In this document: positions 26,892 through 35,713 of the stretch, piece after piece
How positions within the stretch are numbered: the first letter of the stretch is position 1
How the letters are laid out: each line of letters opens with the position of its first letter
Assembly (NCBI RefSeq): GCF_003815975.1
Contig: NZ_CP033932.1
Coordinates: 1,550,001-1,614,000 of the forward strand
Source of the DNA: Chryseobacterium bernardetii
GTDB lineage: Bacteria; Bacteroidota; Bacteroidia; Flavobacteriales; Weeksellaceae
Direction: 5' to 3'
DNA length: 64,000 nt
Notes under the pieces: model-generated
Told to the model about the DNA's origin: nothing
Database searches by the model: none
What the model saw: only the letters and a program-made list of their open reading frames with translations
Translations under genes and position numbers: made by a program

Positions 26892-26928
26892 AATAAGCCG
26901 TCTCATTGGGACGGCTTATTTTGTTTGT
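26892..26928 (+). terminator. Rho-independent terminator after infB
   Basis: AATAAGCCGTC (26892-26902) pairs perfectly with GACGGCTTATT (26910-26920) around a 7-base loop, followed by TTTGTTTG. It lies 20 bases after the infB stop codon and marks the operon end. Confidence 0.92.
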
Positions 26929-27344
26929 ATGCATTTTTAAATCTTTTCTGTTGTAGATCTAAGGATGAAAATTAATATGATGATATGTTAAAATAATTCT
27001 TTTTTGGAAATAGATCTCCTTTTTATGTAAAGAGCTGTCAGATAGTGCTTTTGGATAAAAATGAGAAGCAGTTAGATGTTATATAAAAATTTGTGTTTTG
27101 CTAAAATAGGTTAATATTTTTTTGCTTTTGAATGTGTATTTAGCTGAAAACTAGCATCATTATAATTTAGATTAATTATAAATAATTTTTTTTGTATCGA
27201 ATAATTAATTGTTAAACGCCTTTTTAAAACTGTTATTTTTTATTTTTAATAATTAATTTGAGTAAATATTATGGATCTTTCTGTTTTGAAGGGGGTGTTT
27301 TTGTTGTATTATGAATGGAATTGAGCTATTTATGTATCTAAAAT
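26929..27344. other. Long AT-rich intergenic region before first SusC gene
   Basis: About 415 bases without a plausible reading frame on either strand, strongly A+T-rich, with several homopolymer runs. I see no tRNA-like or riboswitch-like fold. It separates the infB terminator from the promoter region of the SusC/SusD pair and may contain upstream regulator sites that I cannot define. Confidence 0.5.
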
Positions 27345-27375
27345 TTGCTAGTGTTAATATTTATTAACATATTTG
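27345..27375 (+). promoter_or_regulatory. Candidate promoter and operator of first SusCD operon
   Basis: TTG at 27345-27347 is followed after 20 bases by CATATTTG (27368-27375), one mismatch from TAnnTTTG. Between the two lies the 16-base palindrome GTTAATATTTATTAAC (27353-27368), whose last base abuts the -7 box. Such a placement would suit a repressor or activator operator. The start codon is 28 bases further on. Confidence 0.42.
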
Positions 27376-27403
27376 CCACTAAAATATATTAAAATTTGTT
27401 AAT

Positions 27404-30343
27404 ATGAATGTTAAACTACGTGTACTAAGTGCAGGGGCATTGTTCTTTTTGGGACAGGCTTCTTTTGCACAAAAAGCAAAAGATACAGCCACTACTAAAA
27501 TCGATGAGGTTGTTGTTGTAGCTTTTGGTAAGCAAAAAAGAGAGGCTCTTGTAGGGTCTGTTTCCGTTGTTGATAAAAAAGTACTTGAAACTCAACAGCT
27601 GACATCTGTTACTTCAGCTATCCAAGGAAGTGTACCTGGGGTTCAGTTGATTAGTTCTGGCGGCCAGCCTGGAGAGAATCCACTGATTAAAATTAGAGGT
27701 ACAGCATCTATCAACGCTTCTACTAACCCTTTAATTATTCTTGATGGAGTTCCATTTAATGGAAACATTAACTCTATTAGCCAAGATCAAGTAGAATCTA
27801 TCAACGTGCTTAAAGATGCTTCTTCAACTTCATTATATGGTTCTAGAGGGGCAAACGGAGTTATTCTAATTAATACAAAAAAAGGTAGAAAGAATCAAGC
27901 TCCTCGTCTAGAGTTTTCAGCTCAAACAGGATTTTCTTCTCCTGCTGTAAACATGTATAAATTTGTTGATGCAGGAAATTATCTTGAATTGTATTGGGAA
28001 GCTTTAAGAAATTCTAGAATTAAAGTCGGTGATGCGCCTAATGTAGCTGCTACCTATGCTACAAATAACCTAATTCCAACTCTAGGATATAACCCTTATG
28101 GTACTGGGAATCCTGTTGGACTTGATGGAAAAATTGTACCTGGATCTCAATTGTTATGGAATACAGATTGGGAAAAAGAAATTTTGAACAGGTCATCTGT
28201 GAGAAATGATTACAAATTAACATTACAAGGAGGTAGTGAGAACACAACTTATTTCTTTTCTACAGATTATCTAGATCAAGAAGGCTCGGTTGTAAGTTCA
28301 TATTTTAAAAGATTTACAACAAGACTTAACTTAGAGTCTCAAGTGATGAGTTGGTTGAAAGCAGGTGTTAATACATCTTTTGCTGTATCTTCACAAAATT
28401 ATCCTACACAGTCAGGTAATTCATTTACATCAGCTATCCAATGGATTTATAACGTAGCTCCGATTTATCCTGTCTATAGAAGAGATCAGACCGGACATTT
28501 AATGCTTGATAGCAATGGTGCGCCTATATATGATTATGGAGCAAATGGAAATGGGCTGAATGAAAATAGGCCTGTTTTCAATAATGAAAATGTACCAGGT
28601 GTATTTTTCAATAATAAAATTAATAATAAGAGATATGATCTGAACCTATCAGGGTATCTTGAAGCTGAAATCTTTAAAGGATTAAAAAATAAATTATTGG
28701 TTGGATATCAAATGTATACATTTGATGGTTATCAATATAATAACAGTTTGTATGGAGCTGCTGCTAATGTAAGCGGTAGGGTAAGTACAAATAGAGATAT
28801 TACACAGACAATTAACGTTTCGAATATCTTAAATTATCAGAAATCATTTGGAGATCATAATTTCAATGTAGATGGTATTTTTGAAGCTTATCAGCTTGAC
28901 TATTCTCCAATTGGTACACAATCCACAGGATTTTTACCAAACGTATTTTATCATTCCGGCTCAACAAAACCAGAAAGTGTTTCAGGAAACTTATCCAAAG
29001 ATAGAATTGTTTCTGTTTTAGGAAGATTTGCTTATAACTATCAAAATAAATATTTCTTAGAAGCATCATATAGAAAAGATGGTTCTTCAAGGTTCTCCGC
29101 AGATACAAGATGGGGTGATTATTATTCAATTGGAGGTTCTTGGGTTGTATCAAAAGAAAATTTCTTTAAGAATGATATTGTTAGTTATTTAAAATTCAGA
29201 GGTTCTTATGGTGAGTTAGGAAATAATGGTACGCTAAACGCCCAAAATGCCGCCAACTCTGAGGGTACGATTTCTTCTGAATACTTTCCTTATGTAAATG
29301 GATATAACACAGGATATTCTAACCTGGATCAGGCGGGAATATATATGGTAAATACTAGATATCCGAGACTAACATGGGAGACGACGTCTTCATTAAATAT
29401 TGGAACTGATTTTGAACTGTTTAAAAGAGTAAATGTAACAATTGATTATTATAAAAAGCAATCAATTGATTTGTTATATCCTAAACCACTTTCACCATCA
29501 ACAGGATTTTCATCTATTCTCCTTAACACTGGGAAAATTGAAAACTATGGTTGGGAATTTGGAATTAATTCAACAAACATTCGAAATGAAAACTTTACCT
29601 GGACCACTAATCTTAACTTTTCATTTGATAAAAATAAAATCAAAGAATTGGAAGGAGGAAATTTCGTAAGTGGAACAAAGAGATGGGAAGTGGGAAGAAG
29701 CTTATATGATTTTTGGATTCAGGACTATGCAGGTGTTGACCCTAATGATGGATATATGATGTGGTATAAAGATGTTAAGGATACTAATGGAAATATAACA
29801 GGAAAAACAACAACTAAAGTATACGGAGAGGCAACAAGATACTTCAGTGAAAAAAGTGCATTACCAGATATTCAAGGAGGTTTCTCAAACTATTTTAAAT
29901 ATAAATCATTTGATTTGAATTTCTTATTTAATTTTAGTTTTGGATCATATATCTTAGATACTCAATACGCTAATTTACTTGTTGCAGATAGCCCAGGAAG
30001 ACAAATATCAGCAGATATTGATGGGAGGTGGAAAAACCCAGGTGATATTACTGATATTCCTGTTCTTACTTCTACACAAAATGATTTTAGTAGTACCTCA
30101 AGTAGATGGTTATTTAAAAATGATTATATAAGATTAAAGGCTCTTACGATAGGATATAATTTCCCTCGTAAACATGTGGAACAGTTAGGAATAAGTGATT
30201 TTAGATTATATGTTCAAGCAGATAATCTTTGGACATGGCAGTCTCATAAAGGGATTGATCCAGAACAGTCTTTTGCTGGTACTGTGAATAATAGATCATA
30301 TAACCTTAGAACTATTTCTTTCGGATTTAAACTTGGGTTCTAA
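27404..30343 (+). CDS. SusC/RagA-family TonB-linked outer membrane transporter
   Basis: This 979-residue protein has a signal peptide (1-22, ending ASFAQ) and a TonB-box-like IDEVVVVAFG (33-42) almost at the mature N-terminus. The plug follows, with TSVTSAIQGSVPGVQLI, GQPGENPLIKIRGTASINAS and PLIILDGVPFNGNI, then SINVLKDASSTSLYGSRGANG. A beta-barrel runs to the C-terminal FGFKLGF. The carboxypeptidase-like N-terminal extension found in many SusC proteins is absent. With the SusD partner 21 bp downstream it should form an energised importer for an oligomeric nutrient. The substrate is not evident, as no catabolic enzyme lies beside it. Confidence 0.94.
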   Translation: MNVKLRVLSAGALFFLGQASFAQKAKDTATTKIDEVVVVAFGKQKREALVGSVSVVDKKVLETQQLTSVTSAIQGSVPGVQLISSGGQPGENPLIKIRGTASINASTNPLIILDGVPFNGNINSISQDQVESINVLKDASSTSLYGSRGANGVILINTKKGRKNQAPRLEFSAQTGFSSPAVNMYKFVDAGNYLELYWEALRNSRIKVGDAPNVAATYATNNLIPTLGYNPYGTGNPVGLDGKIVPGSQLLWNTDWEKEILNRSSVRNDYKLTLQGGSENTTYFFSTDYLDQEGSVVSSYFKRFTTRLNLESQVMSWLKAGVNTSFAVSSQNYPTQSGNSFTSAIQWIYNVAPIYPVYRRDQTGHLMLDSNGAPIYDYGANGNGLNENRPVFNNENVPGVFFNNKINNKRYDLNLSGYLEAEIFKGLKNKLLVGYQMYTFDGYQYNNSLYGAAANVSGRVSTNRDITQTINVSNILNYQKSFGDHNFNVDGIFEAYQLDYSPIGTQSTGFLPNVFYHSGSTKPESVSGNLSKDRIVSVLGRFAYNYQNKYFLEASYRKDGSSRFSADTRWGDYYSIGGSWVVSKENFFKNDIVSYLKFRGSYGELGNNGTLNAQNAANSEGTISSEYFPYVNGYNTGYSNLDQAGIYMVNTRYPRLTWETTSSLNIGTDFELFKRVNVTIDYYKKQSIDLLYPKPLSPSTGFSSILLNTGKIENYGWEFGINSTNIRNENFTWTTNLNFSFDKNKIKELEGGNFVSGTKRWEVGRSLYDFWIQDYAGVDPNDGYMMWYKDVKDTNGNITGKTTTKVYGEATRYFSEKSALPDIQGGFSNYFKYKSFDLNFLFNFSFGSYILDTQYANLLVADSPGRQISADIDGRWKNPGDITDIPVLTSTQNDFSSTSSRWLFKNDYIRLKALTIGYNFPRKHVEQLGISDFRLYVQADNLWTWQSHKGIDPEQSFAGTVNNRSYNLRTISFGFKLGF

Positions 30344-30364
30344 TTTTTCTAAATTTAATTAACA

Positions 30365-31780
30365 ATGAAAAAAATAATATTAATAATAGGTGTTGTAGCT
30401 TCTTCTTTGGGAATGACAGGTTGTTCAAATGACTTTTTGGATAATCCAACAGCTACAGATCTGGTTAGTGAGCAGGTGGCATTTGGTTCTAAGGAAGGTA
30501 TTACCGCTGTTATGGCAGGTATTATCAGACAGTCAAGAGGTCAATATACAAGTGTAGATACGGCAAACTTAGGATCAATTTTCTTTACAAGAAGTTTAAA
30601 AGGTAATGATCTTATTCAATCTAATAATTGGTTTGGAAGTGATTATGAGCAGACTAACAGAGAACCAACTTATAGACGAACTTTATTTAGCTGGCAGTTT
30701 CCTTATGAATTAGCAAGTAGATTTACTCTATTTATTGAAGGAGTAAAGAATAGTAAAGCTGATATGACAGAGGATGAAAGGAATGCATTCTTAGCACAAG
30801 GTTATGCCTATAGAGCATTTCTGTATTTTCAACTAAGTTTAGAATTTCAACAAACTTATACGTTTGATCCTAACTTACCTGCACCTCCAATATATAGAGA
30901 AGGTGGTTCTCTAGAAGGTAGACCAATGTCTACAATGAAAGAGATGTATGAGTTCATTTTATCTGATTTAGATAAAGCTGTAGCTTTAGGTTCTTATGAT
31001 AGAATAGATAAATCTTACATGAATAAAGAAGTAGCTTATGCTCTTCAAGCACAAGTATATCAGGTGATGGGTAATTGGGTAAAGGCTGAGCAAGCTGCTC
31101 ATAATGCCTATGGAGGTAATCCGGCAGCTGTTCTTAATGCTTCTCAGTATGGAAATGGATTCAATGAAATGAATAATACTGATTGGCTTTTTGCATCCCC
31201 ACAAAGTGATGATCAGTCTGCATATTATTATACTGCTATTTTCCCTTTCACAGACTTTACAACAACTGGTTATAGAACAACCTATGTAAATAGTAATTTT
31301 GTTAACTTATTCTCTAATACAGACGTTAGAAAATTGTTTACAAAAATGCCTCAAAATGACTGGAGATCATATACTACAACTAAATTTAAATTTAATTTTG
31401 GTTCTGATGTGCCAATCATTAGATATCCTGAAATGATTTTAATCGAAGCAGAAGCTTTATATAATCAAGGAAAAACTACGGCTGCGCATGATTTATTATT
31501 TACATTGCAAAAGAACCGTGATGCAGCAGCTGTAAAATCAACTAATACGGGATCTGCTTTACTAGAAGAAATTCTTATTGAGAGAAGAAAAGAAATGTAT
31601 GGAGAGAATGGTGTTGAATGGTTTGATGCTAAGCGATTAAGAAGAGGAATTACAAGATCTTCAAATCATAGAATTGTTGTAAATCTTGCACCGGACGATA
31701 AAAGATTTGTATTGAAAGTGCCTCAAGCAGAAATTGATGCTAATCCAAATATTGACGAATCTGTAAATAATGGTAAATAA
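30365..31780 (+). CDS. SusD/RagB-family outer membrane lipoprotein
   Basis: This 471-residue protein has a lipoprotein signal ending MTGC, with Cys20 as the lipidation site. NDFLDNPTATD follows, as in SusD proteins. The helical TPR-like core includes AYRAFLYFQLSLEF (about 149-162), and the C-terminal end carries ILIERRKEMYGENGVEWFDAKR, the conserved SusD block. SusD acts as the surface lid on the SusC barrel and captures the ligand. It is encoded directly after the SusC gene and followed by a strong terminator, so the two make a closed operon. Confidence 0.93.
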   Translation: MKKIILIIGVVASSLGMTGCSNDFLDNPTATDLVSEQVAFGSKEGITAVMAGIIRQSRGQYTSVDTANLGSIFFTRSLKGNDLIQSNNWFGSDYEQTNREPTYRRTLFSWQFPYELASRFTLFIEGVKNSKADMTEDERNAFLAQGYAYRAFLYFQLSLEFQQTYTFDPNLPAPPIYREGGSLEGRPMSTMKEMYEFILSDLDKAVALGSYDRIDKSYMNKEVAYALQAQVYQVMGNWVKAEQAAHNAYGGNPAAVLNASQYGNGFNEMNNTDWLFASPQSDDQSAYYYTAIFPFTDFTTTGYRTTYVNSNFVNLFSNTDVRKLFTKMPQNDWRSYTTTKFKFNFGSDVPIIRYPEMILIEAEALYNQGKTTAAHDLLFTLQKNRDAAAVKSTNTGSALLEEILIERRKEMYGENGVEWFDAKRLRRGITRSSNHRIVVNLAPDDKRFVLKVPQAEIDANPNIDESVNNGK

Positions 31781-31841
31781 AGAGAATAGTTATTGTAAAT
31801 ACTACTAAAAAAATAACTGTTTTTTATTGCTTAAATAATTT

Positions 31842-31878
31842 AAATCAGAATAGGAAAGTTCCTATTCTGATTTTTTTA
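31842..31878 (+). terminator. Rho-independent terminator after first SusD
   Basis: AAATCAGAATAGGAA pairs with TTCCTATTCTGATTT (31859-31873), a near-continuous stem with a minimal loop, followed by a T run to 31877. It lies about 60 bases after the susD stop codon. Confidence 0.88.
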
Positions 31879-32113
31879 TAAGAATTTGAATTTTTGTTAC
31901 TATTCCTTAATTAAGATAAATGTTCTACAATTTTAATATGATTTGAATATTAAAATTTCAATTTTAAAGCTTCATAAAAAATATAGTATTCAGCCTATAG
32001 TTTTTTCTAATAATTAAAAGAAGTAGATCATATACAGTTTTAATTGTTTTTTAGAACAAAATATTATTATCCTTGCTATTTAAGGACCATCTCTTTTATT
32101 TACTATTATTTCT

Positions 32114-32121
32114 TATTTTTG
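32114..32121 (+). promoter_or_regulatory. Candidate -7 promoter element for porin gene
   Basis: TATTTTTG matches TAnnTTTG and lies 17 bases upstream of the ATG at 32139. No TTG at standard spacing is visible. The preceding 235 bases after the susD terminator are AT-rich and appear non-coding. Confidence 0.45.
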
Positions 32122-32138
32122 CTGAACAATAATGAATA

Positions 32139-34076
32139 ATGAAGTATATCCTTTTCATAATCACTTTCTTTGGCTTCGCTGCCAGTGCACAGGTTGTTAA
32201 AACAGAAGATGCCAAAACATCTAAGAAACCGGAAGATACTCTGGTCATAGACTCCGGCAAGAAAGATTCCCTGAAAATTTTTAAACCTACCATCAATGAT
32301 TATCAATATCAAACCCAGTTTTCAGAAAAGAAAGTTTTTGATACGGTAATGACTTTTGATAAAACTTATATTTTTTCACAATATAACAACAATGATAATT
32401 TCGGGAGAGTGCAGCCTGCCAATATAGGAGCAGGGTTTAACCCTCTTGTATTTGAAATGAATACAGAGCAGAATTTATCCTTATTACCTTCTAATAAATC
32501 TTATATGATTCTGGGAGCAAATGATGTGAAATATTATGATGTAAAAACACCTACTGCAACCTTTATCTATCATAATGCAATGAGAAATGGTGCCGCATTA
32601 AGGTCTACCTATACTCAAAATATAGGTAAAAGATTCAATTTTGCGATTGAATATATGGGACTTCGTTCACAAGGGCTTTACAGAAATTCACTGGCGGCGA
32701 ATAACAATACCATATTTTCAGGGCATTATGTTTCTAAAAACGGAAACTATGAATTATTTGCACATTACCTTCATCAGAATGTTAACAATCAGGAAAGTGG
32801 CGGGATTACCGAAGACAACCTGTTTCAAAGTGGCGACAGCAATTATAAGAACAGACAGAATGCTCAGGTTAATCTGGCATCAACAAGTTCACAATTTGCT
32901 TACAGAAGGTATTATCTGAGCCACCAGTTTACTCCTTTCAATGCTGAAAAATTTCCATTCCGTATCAGGCATACCATTTTTCATCAGGGAAATAAATATT
33001 ATTATAATCAAGGTGCCCTGGAACAATACTGGTATAAAACTACTGCAGATTTAGTAAATGGATTTCCTTTGACAACAAAAAAATACTCCAGCAATCTGAG
33101 TAATACTTTAAGCTTGGTTTTTGATAATGAGAAATTCAAGTTAGATGCCGGTGTCCGTTATCAGATGATTAAATTTGGAATTAATGATATTGTGGCAGTC
33201 AATGGTGTTCCTTTTCCTAATGAACTTAAAGAAAACAGAATTGGAGCTGTGGGAAATCTTCAGGTGAAACTTTGGGATAAAATTCAATTAAACTCGTTCC
33301 TTGAGTTTTCAAACGGAAGCCAGTTTAAGAGCTATTTAAAAACTACCAATAATTTGAAGTTTGAACCAATAAAAGATTATTTTGTAAATGCAAAGGTGAA
33401 TTTCCAGAGTGCTTATCCTTCTTTTAATTACTTACTCAACACCTCTATTTATAATAACTTCAATTATTATCTTGAAAATGCGAAGAACCAATCTGTGATG
33501 GAACTTGGAGGAAGTATCAACCTGAAATGGTTTAAAACAGAACTTTTCGCCAATTACTTCAGAATTGATAATTATACCTATTTTGACAGTAATGCAGCGC
33601 CTAAGCAAAGTGAAAACTCTTTGAATATTTCTCAGATCGGAGGCGATGCTACTTTCAGCTATGGAAAATTCCATTTGAATACAAGACTACATTTTCAGAA
33701 TGCCCTAACAAACAAAAATCTGCTGCCAATGCCTAGTTTTATTGGAAGAGCCAACTTCTTTTATCAGACCCAGGCTTTTAAAAAGGCCGCAGAAATACAA
33801 GCGGGACTTAAAGTATATTATTTCTCTAAATTTAATTCAAGAGAATATTTCCCGGTTCTTAATGAATATATTCTTCCAGGCGCTAATTCATTCTCAATTG
33901 GAGGACAGCCTATTGCTGACGTATACATTAATATGAAAGTGAAAAAAATGTTCTTTTTCATAGAAGGGCAGCAGATAGGAACCGTGATTTCTAATAACAA
34001 AGCTTATGCATTTCCACACTATCCGGTTTATGATTTCAGATTGAATATCGGAATTGTGTGGTATTTGTTCAACTAA
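32139..34076 (+). CDS. Putative outer membrane porin (Porin_10-like)
   Basis: This 645-residue protein has a signal peptide, MKYILFIITFFGFAASAQ. The mature protein has many alternating aromatic beta strands, an N-terminal block DTVMTFDKTYIFSQYNNNDNFGRVQPANIG that is characteristic of the Bacteroidetes putative-porin family, and ends DFRLNIGIVWYLFN with an aromatic C-terminal strand. It should form a barrel in the outer membrane; what passes is unknown. The downstream bshC gene starts 12 bp after the stop and may be co-transcribed, an association that does not by itself imply a shared function. Confidence 0.88.
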   Translation: MKYILFIITFFGFAASAQVVKTEDAKTSKKPEDTLVIDSGKKDSLKIFKPTINDYQYQTQFSEKKVFDTVMTFDKTYIFSQYNNNDNFGRVQPANIGAGFNPLVFEMNTEQNLSLLPSNKSYMILGANDVKYYDVKTPTATFIYHNAMRNGAALRSTYTQNIGKRFNFAIEYMGLRSQGLYRNSLAANNNTIFSGHYVSKNGNYELFAHYLHQNVNNQESGGITEDNLFQSGDSNYKNRQNAQVNLASTSSQFAYRRYYLSHQFTPFNAEKFPFRIRHTIFHQGNKYYYNQGALEQYWYKTTADLVNGFPLTTKKYSSNLSNTLSLVFDNEKFKLDAGVRYQMIKFGINDIVAVNGVPFPNELKENRIGAVGNLQVKLWDKIQLNSFLEFSNGSQFKSYLKTTNNLKFEPIKDYFVNAKVNFQSAYPSFNYLLNTSIYNNFNYYLENAKNQSVMELGGSINLKWFKTELFANYFRIDNYTYFDSNAAPKQSENSLNISQIGGDATFSYGKFHLNTRLHFQNALTNKNLLPMPSFIGRANFFYQTQAFKKAAEIQAGLKVYYFSKFNSREYFPVLNEYILPGANSFSIGGQPIADVYINMKVKKMFFFIEGQQIGTVISNNKAYAFPHYPVYDFRLNIGIVWYLFN

Positions 34077-34088
34077 AAATTATACAGG

Positions 34089-35675
34089 TTGAAAACAATT
34101 AATAAAATATCATTTAATGATATAGAAAGTATACCTCAATTAGTAAAAGACTTTTTGAATCAGAATATTGAGGGTTTTGAAGATAAAATATTTTCTGTGG
34201 AGCATTTTAGACAGCAGATCCATCTGAAAAAGGATTCCTTTTCTGCAGAGCAGAGGGATATATTATCTGATGTGTTTACAAAACAGTTGTCTGGCCTTAC
34301 ACTTTCCTCAAAGCAGCAAGAGAATATTGAAAATCTAAGACTGGCAAATACCTTCACAATTACAACAGGACATCAGTTAAACTTATTTTCAGGGCCTGTT
34401 TTCTTTGTTTATAAAATTTTACAGACCATAAAAACCTGTACCTATCTTAAAGAATATTTTCCGGATTTTAATTTTGTTCCTGTATACTGGATGGCTTCCG
34501 AAGATCACGATTTTGCAGAGATCAATCACTTTAAAACGGAGAATAACTATTATGAAATTAATGAAAAGTCCGGAGGTCCTGTAGGTAGAATTAAGATTAA
34601 TGATACTTATTTTATTTCTGAATTTGAAGAAGAATTCAAAGATTCTGTTTTCGGAACCGAATTGATCTTAATGTTGAAAGAAGCCTATAAAATTGGAAAT
34701 ACTTTAACACAGGCTATTCAGATTTTGGTGAACCGTCTTTTTTCAGAATTCGGATTATTGATGCTGGACGGAGATTCAAAAGAGCTGAAAGAGCAGATTA
34801 AAAATGTTTTTAAAGATGAACTGCTTCATTTCAGTTTACAAAAAACGTCAAAGAATAAAGTAGATTTCCTGACTGAAAAATATGGGAAAGTTCAGGTGAA
34901 CCCTAGGGAGATTAATCTTTTTTATCTTTCCGAAACCAGAGACAGAATTGATTTTAACGGGCAAAAATATACTGTTGTAGATACAAATATCCGGTTTACA
35001 GAAGAGGAAATTATTGCTGAACTCAATCATCATCCGGAAAAATTTAGTCCCAATGCTTTGATGCGTCCCGTTTATCAGGAAAAAGTGCTTCCAAACCTTG
35101 CCTATATAGGAGGAAATGCTGAAATAATGTATTGGCTGGAACTTAAAGATTATTTCTCAAAATTAAATATTCCGTTCCCTATCCTGATACCAAGGAACTC
35201 CATGCTTTTCCTGAAAGAGAAAACCTTGGGGAAAATTGAAAAATTGGATCTTAAAATAGAAGATTTTTTCCAGAATTTTACAGGGATTACCAATCGTAAG
35301 ATTTTAAAGGATAATCCTATTTTAAAATTACTCGATACAAAAGAAGAAATTTTGGTTAACAACTTTGCAGAATTAAAAGTATCTGCAGAAACTACCGAAA
35401 AATCCTTTGGAAATATGGTGAAAGCAGAAGAAGTAAGACAACTGAAATCATTTAAAAGAATGAAAAAACGTCTTCTTCATGCAGAAAAAATAAAGCAGAA
35501 CGAATTATTGGAAAGGCTTGAAAATCTGTTTTTAGATGTACATCCTTCCAAAACGTGGCAGGAAAGAGTTTTCAACTTTAGCGTATTCTTTTCGGATGAA
35601 GGCTATCCATGGCTTGAAAATTGTTTGGAAGAGATGGTGGTTCAAGATTCCAAATTAATAATTGTTGCCATTTAA
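34089..35675 (+). CDS. bshC: Bacillithiol biosynthesis cysteine-adding enzyme BshC
   Basis: This 528-residue protein has the BshC signature TTGHQLNLFSGPVFFVYKI near residues 94-112 and YWMASEDHDFAEI near 138-150. A long coiled-coil-like C-terminal segment includes QLKSFKRMKKRLLHAEKIKQ. BshC adds cysteine to glucosaminyl-malate in the last step of bacillithiol synthesis. The start is TTG at 34089, which translates as MKTINKISFN; no ATG lies close upstream in frame. Bacteroidetes commonly make bacillithiol, so the presence is expected. No bshA or bshB is seen nearby. Confidence 0.94.
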   Translation: MKTINKISFNDIESIPQLVKDFLNQNIEGFEDKIFSVEHFRQQIHLKKDSFSAEQRDILSDVFTKQLSGLTLSSKQQENIENLRLANTFTITTGHQLNLFSGPVFFVYKILQTIKTCTYLKEYFPDFNFVPVYWMASEDHDFAEINHFKTENNYYEINEKSGGPVGRIKINDTYFISEFEEEFKDSVFGTELILMLKEAYKIGNTLTQAIQILVNRLFSEFGLLMLDGDSKELKEQIKNVFKDELLHFSLQKTSKNKVDFLTEKYGKVQVNPREINLFYLSETRDRIDFNGQKYTVVDTNIRFTEEEIIAELNHHPEKFSPNALMRPVYQEKVLPNLAYIGGNAEIMYWLELKDYFSKLNIPFPILIPRNSMLFLKEKTLGKIEKLDLKIEDFFQNFTGITNRKILKDNPILKLLDTKEEILVNNFAELKVSAETTEKSFGNMVKAEEVRQLKSFKRMKKRLLHAEKIKQNELLERLENLFLDVHPSKTWQERVFNFSVFFSDEGYPWLENCLEEMVVQDSKLIIVAI

Positions 35676-35694
35676 TTTTAAAGAAGTATTTTTG
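35665..35694 (+). promoter_or_regulatory. Promoter of LysM/periplasmic-binding-fold gene
   Basis: TTG at 35665-35667 (inside the end of bshC), a 19-base spacer and TATTTTTG at 35687-35694 fit the Bacteroidetes housekeeping promoter pattern well. Transcription should start near 35701, a few bases before the ATG at 35714. Confidence 0.65.
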
Positions 35695-35713
35695 TAAATT
35701 ATAATTATCGAAT

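Noticed and set aside
26929..27344. Riboswitch or small RNA in the long gap before the first SusC gene
   Set aside because: No conserved motif, GC-containing stem or terminator was found; the sequence is simple A+T-rich DNA.
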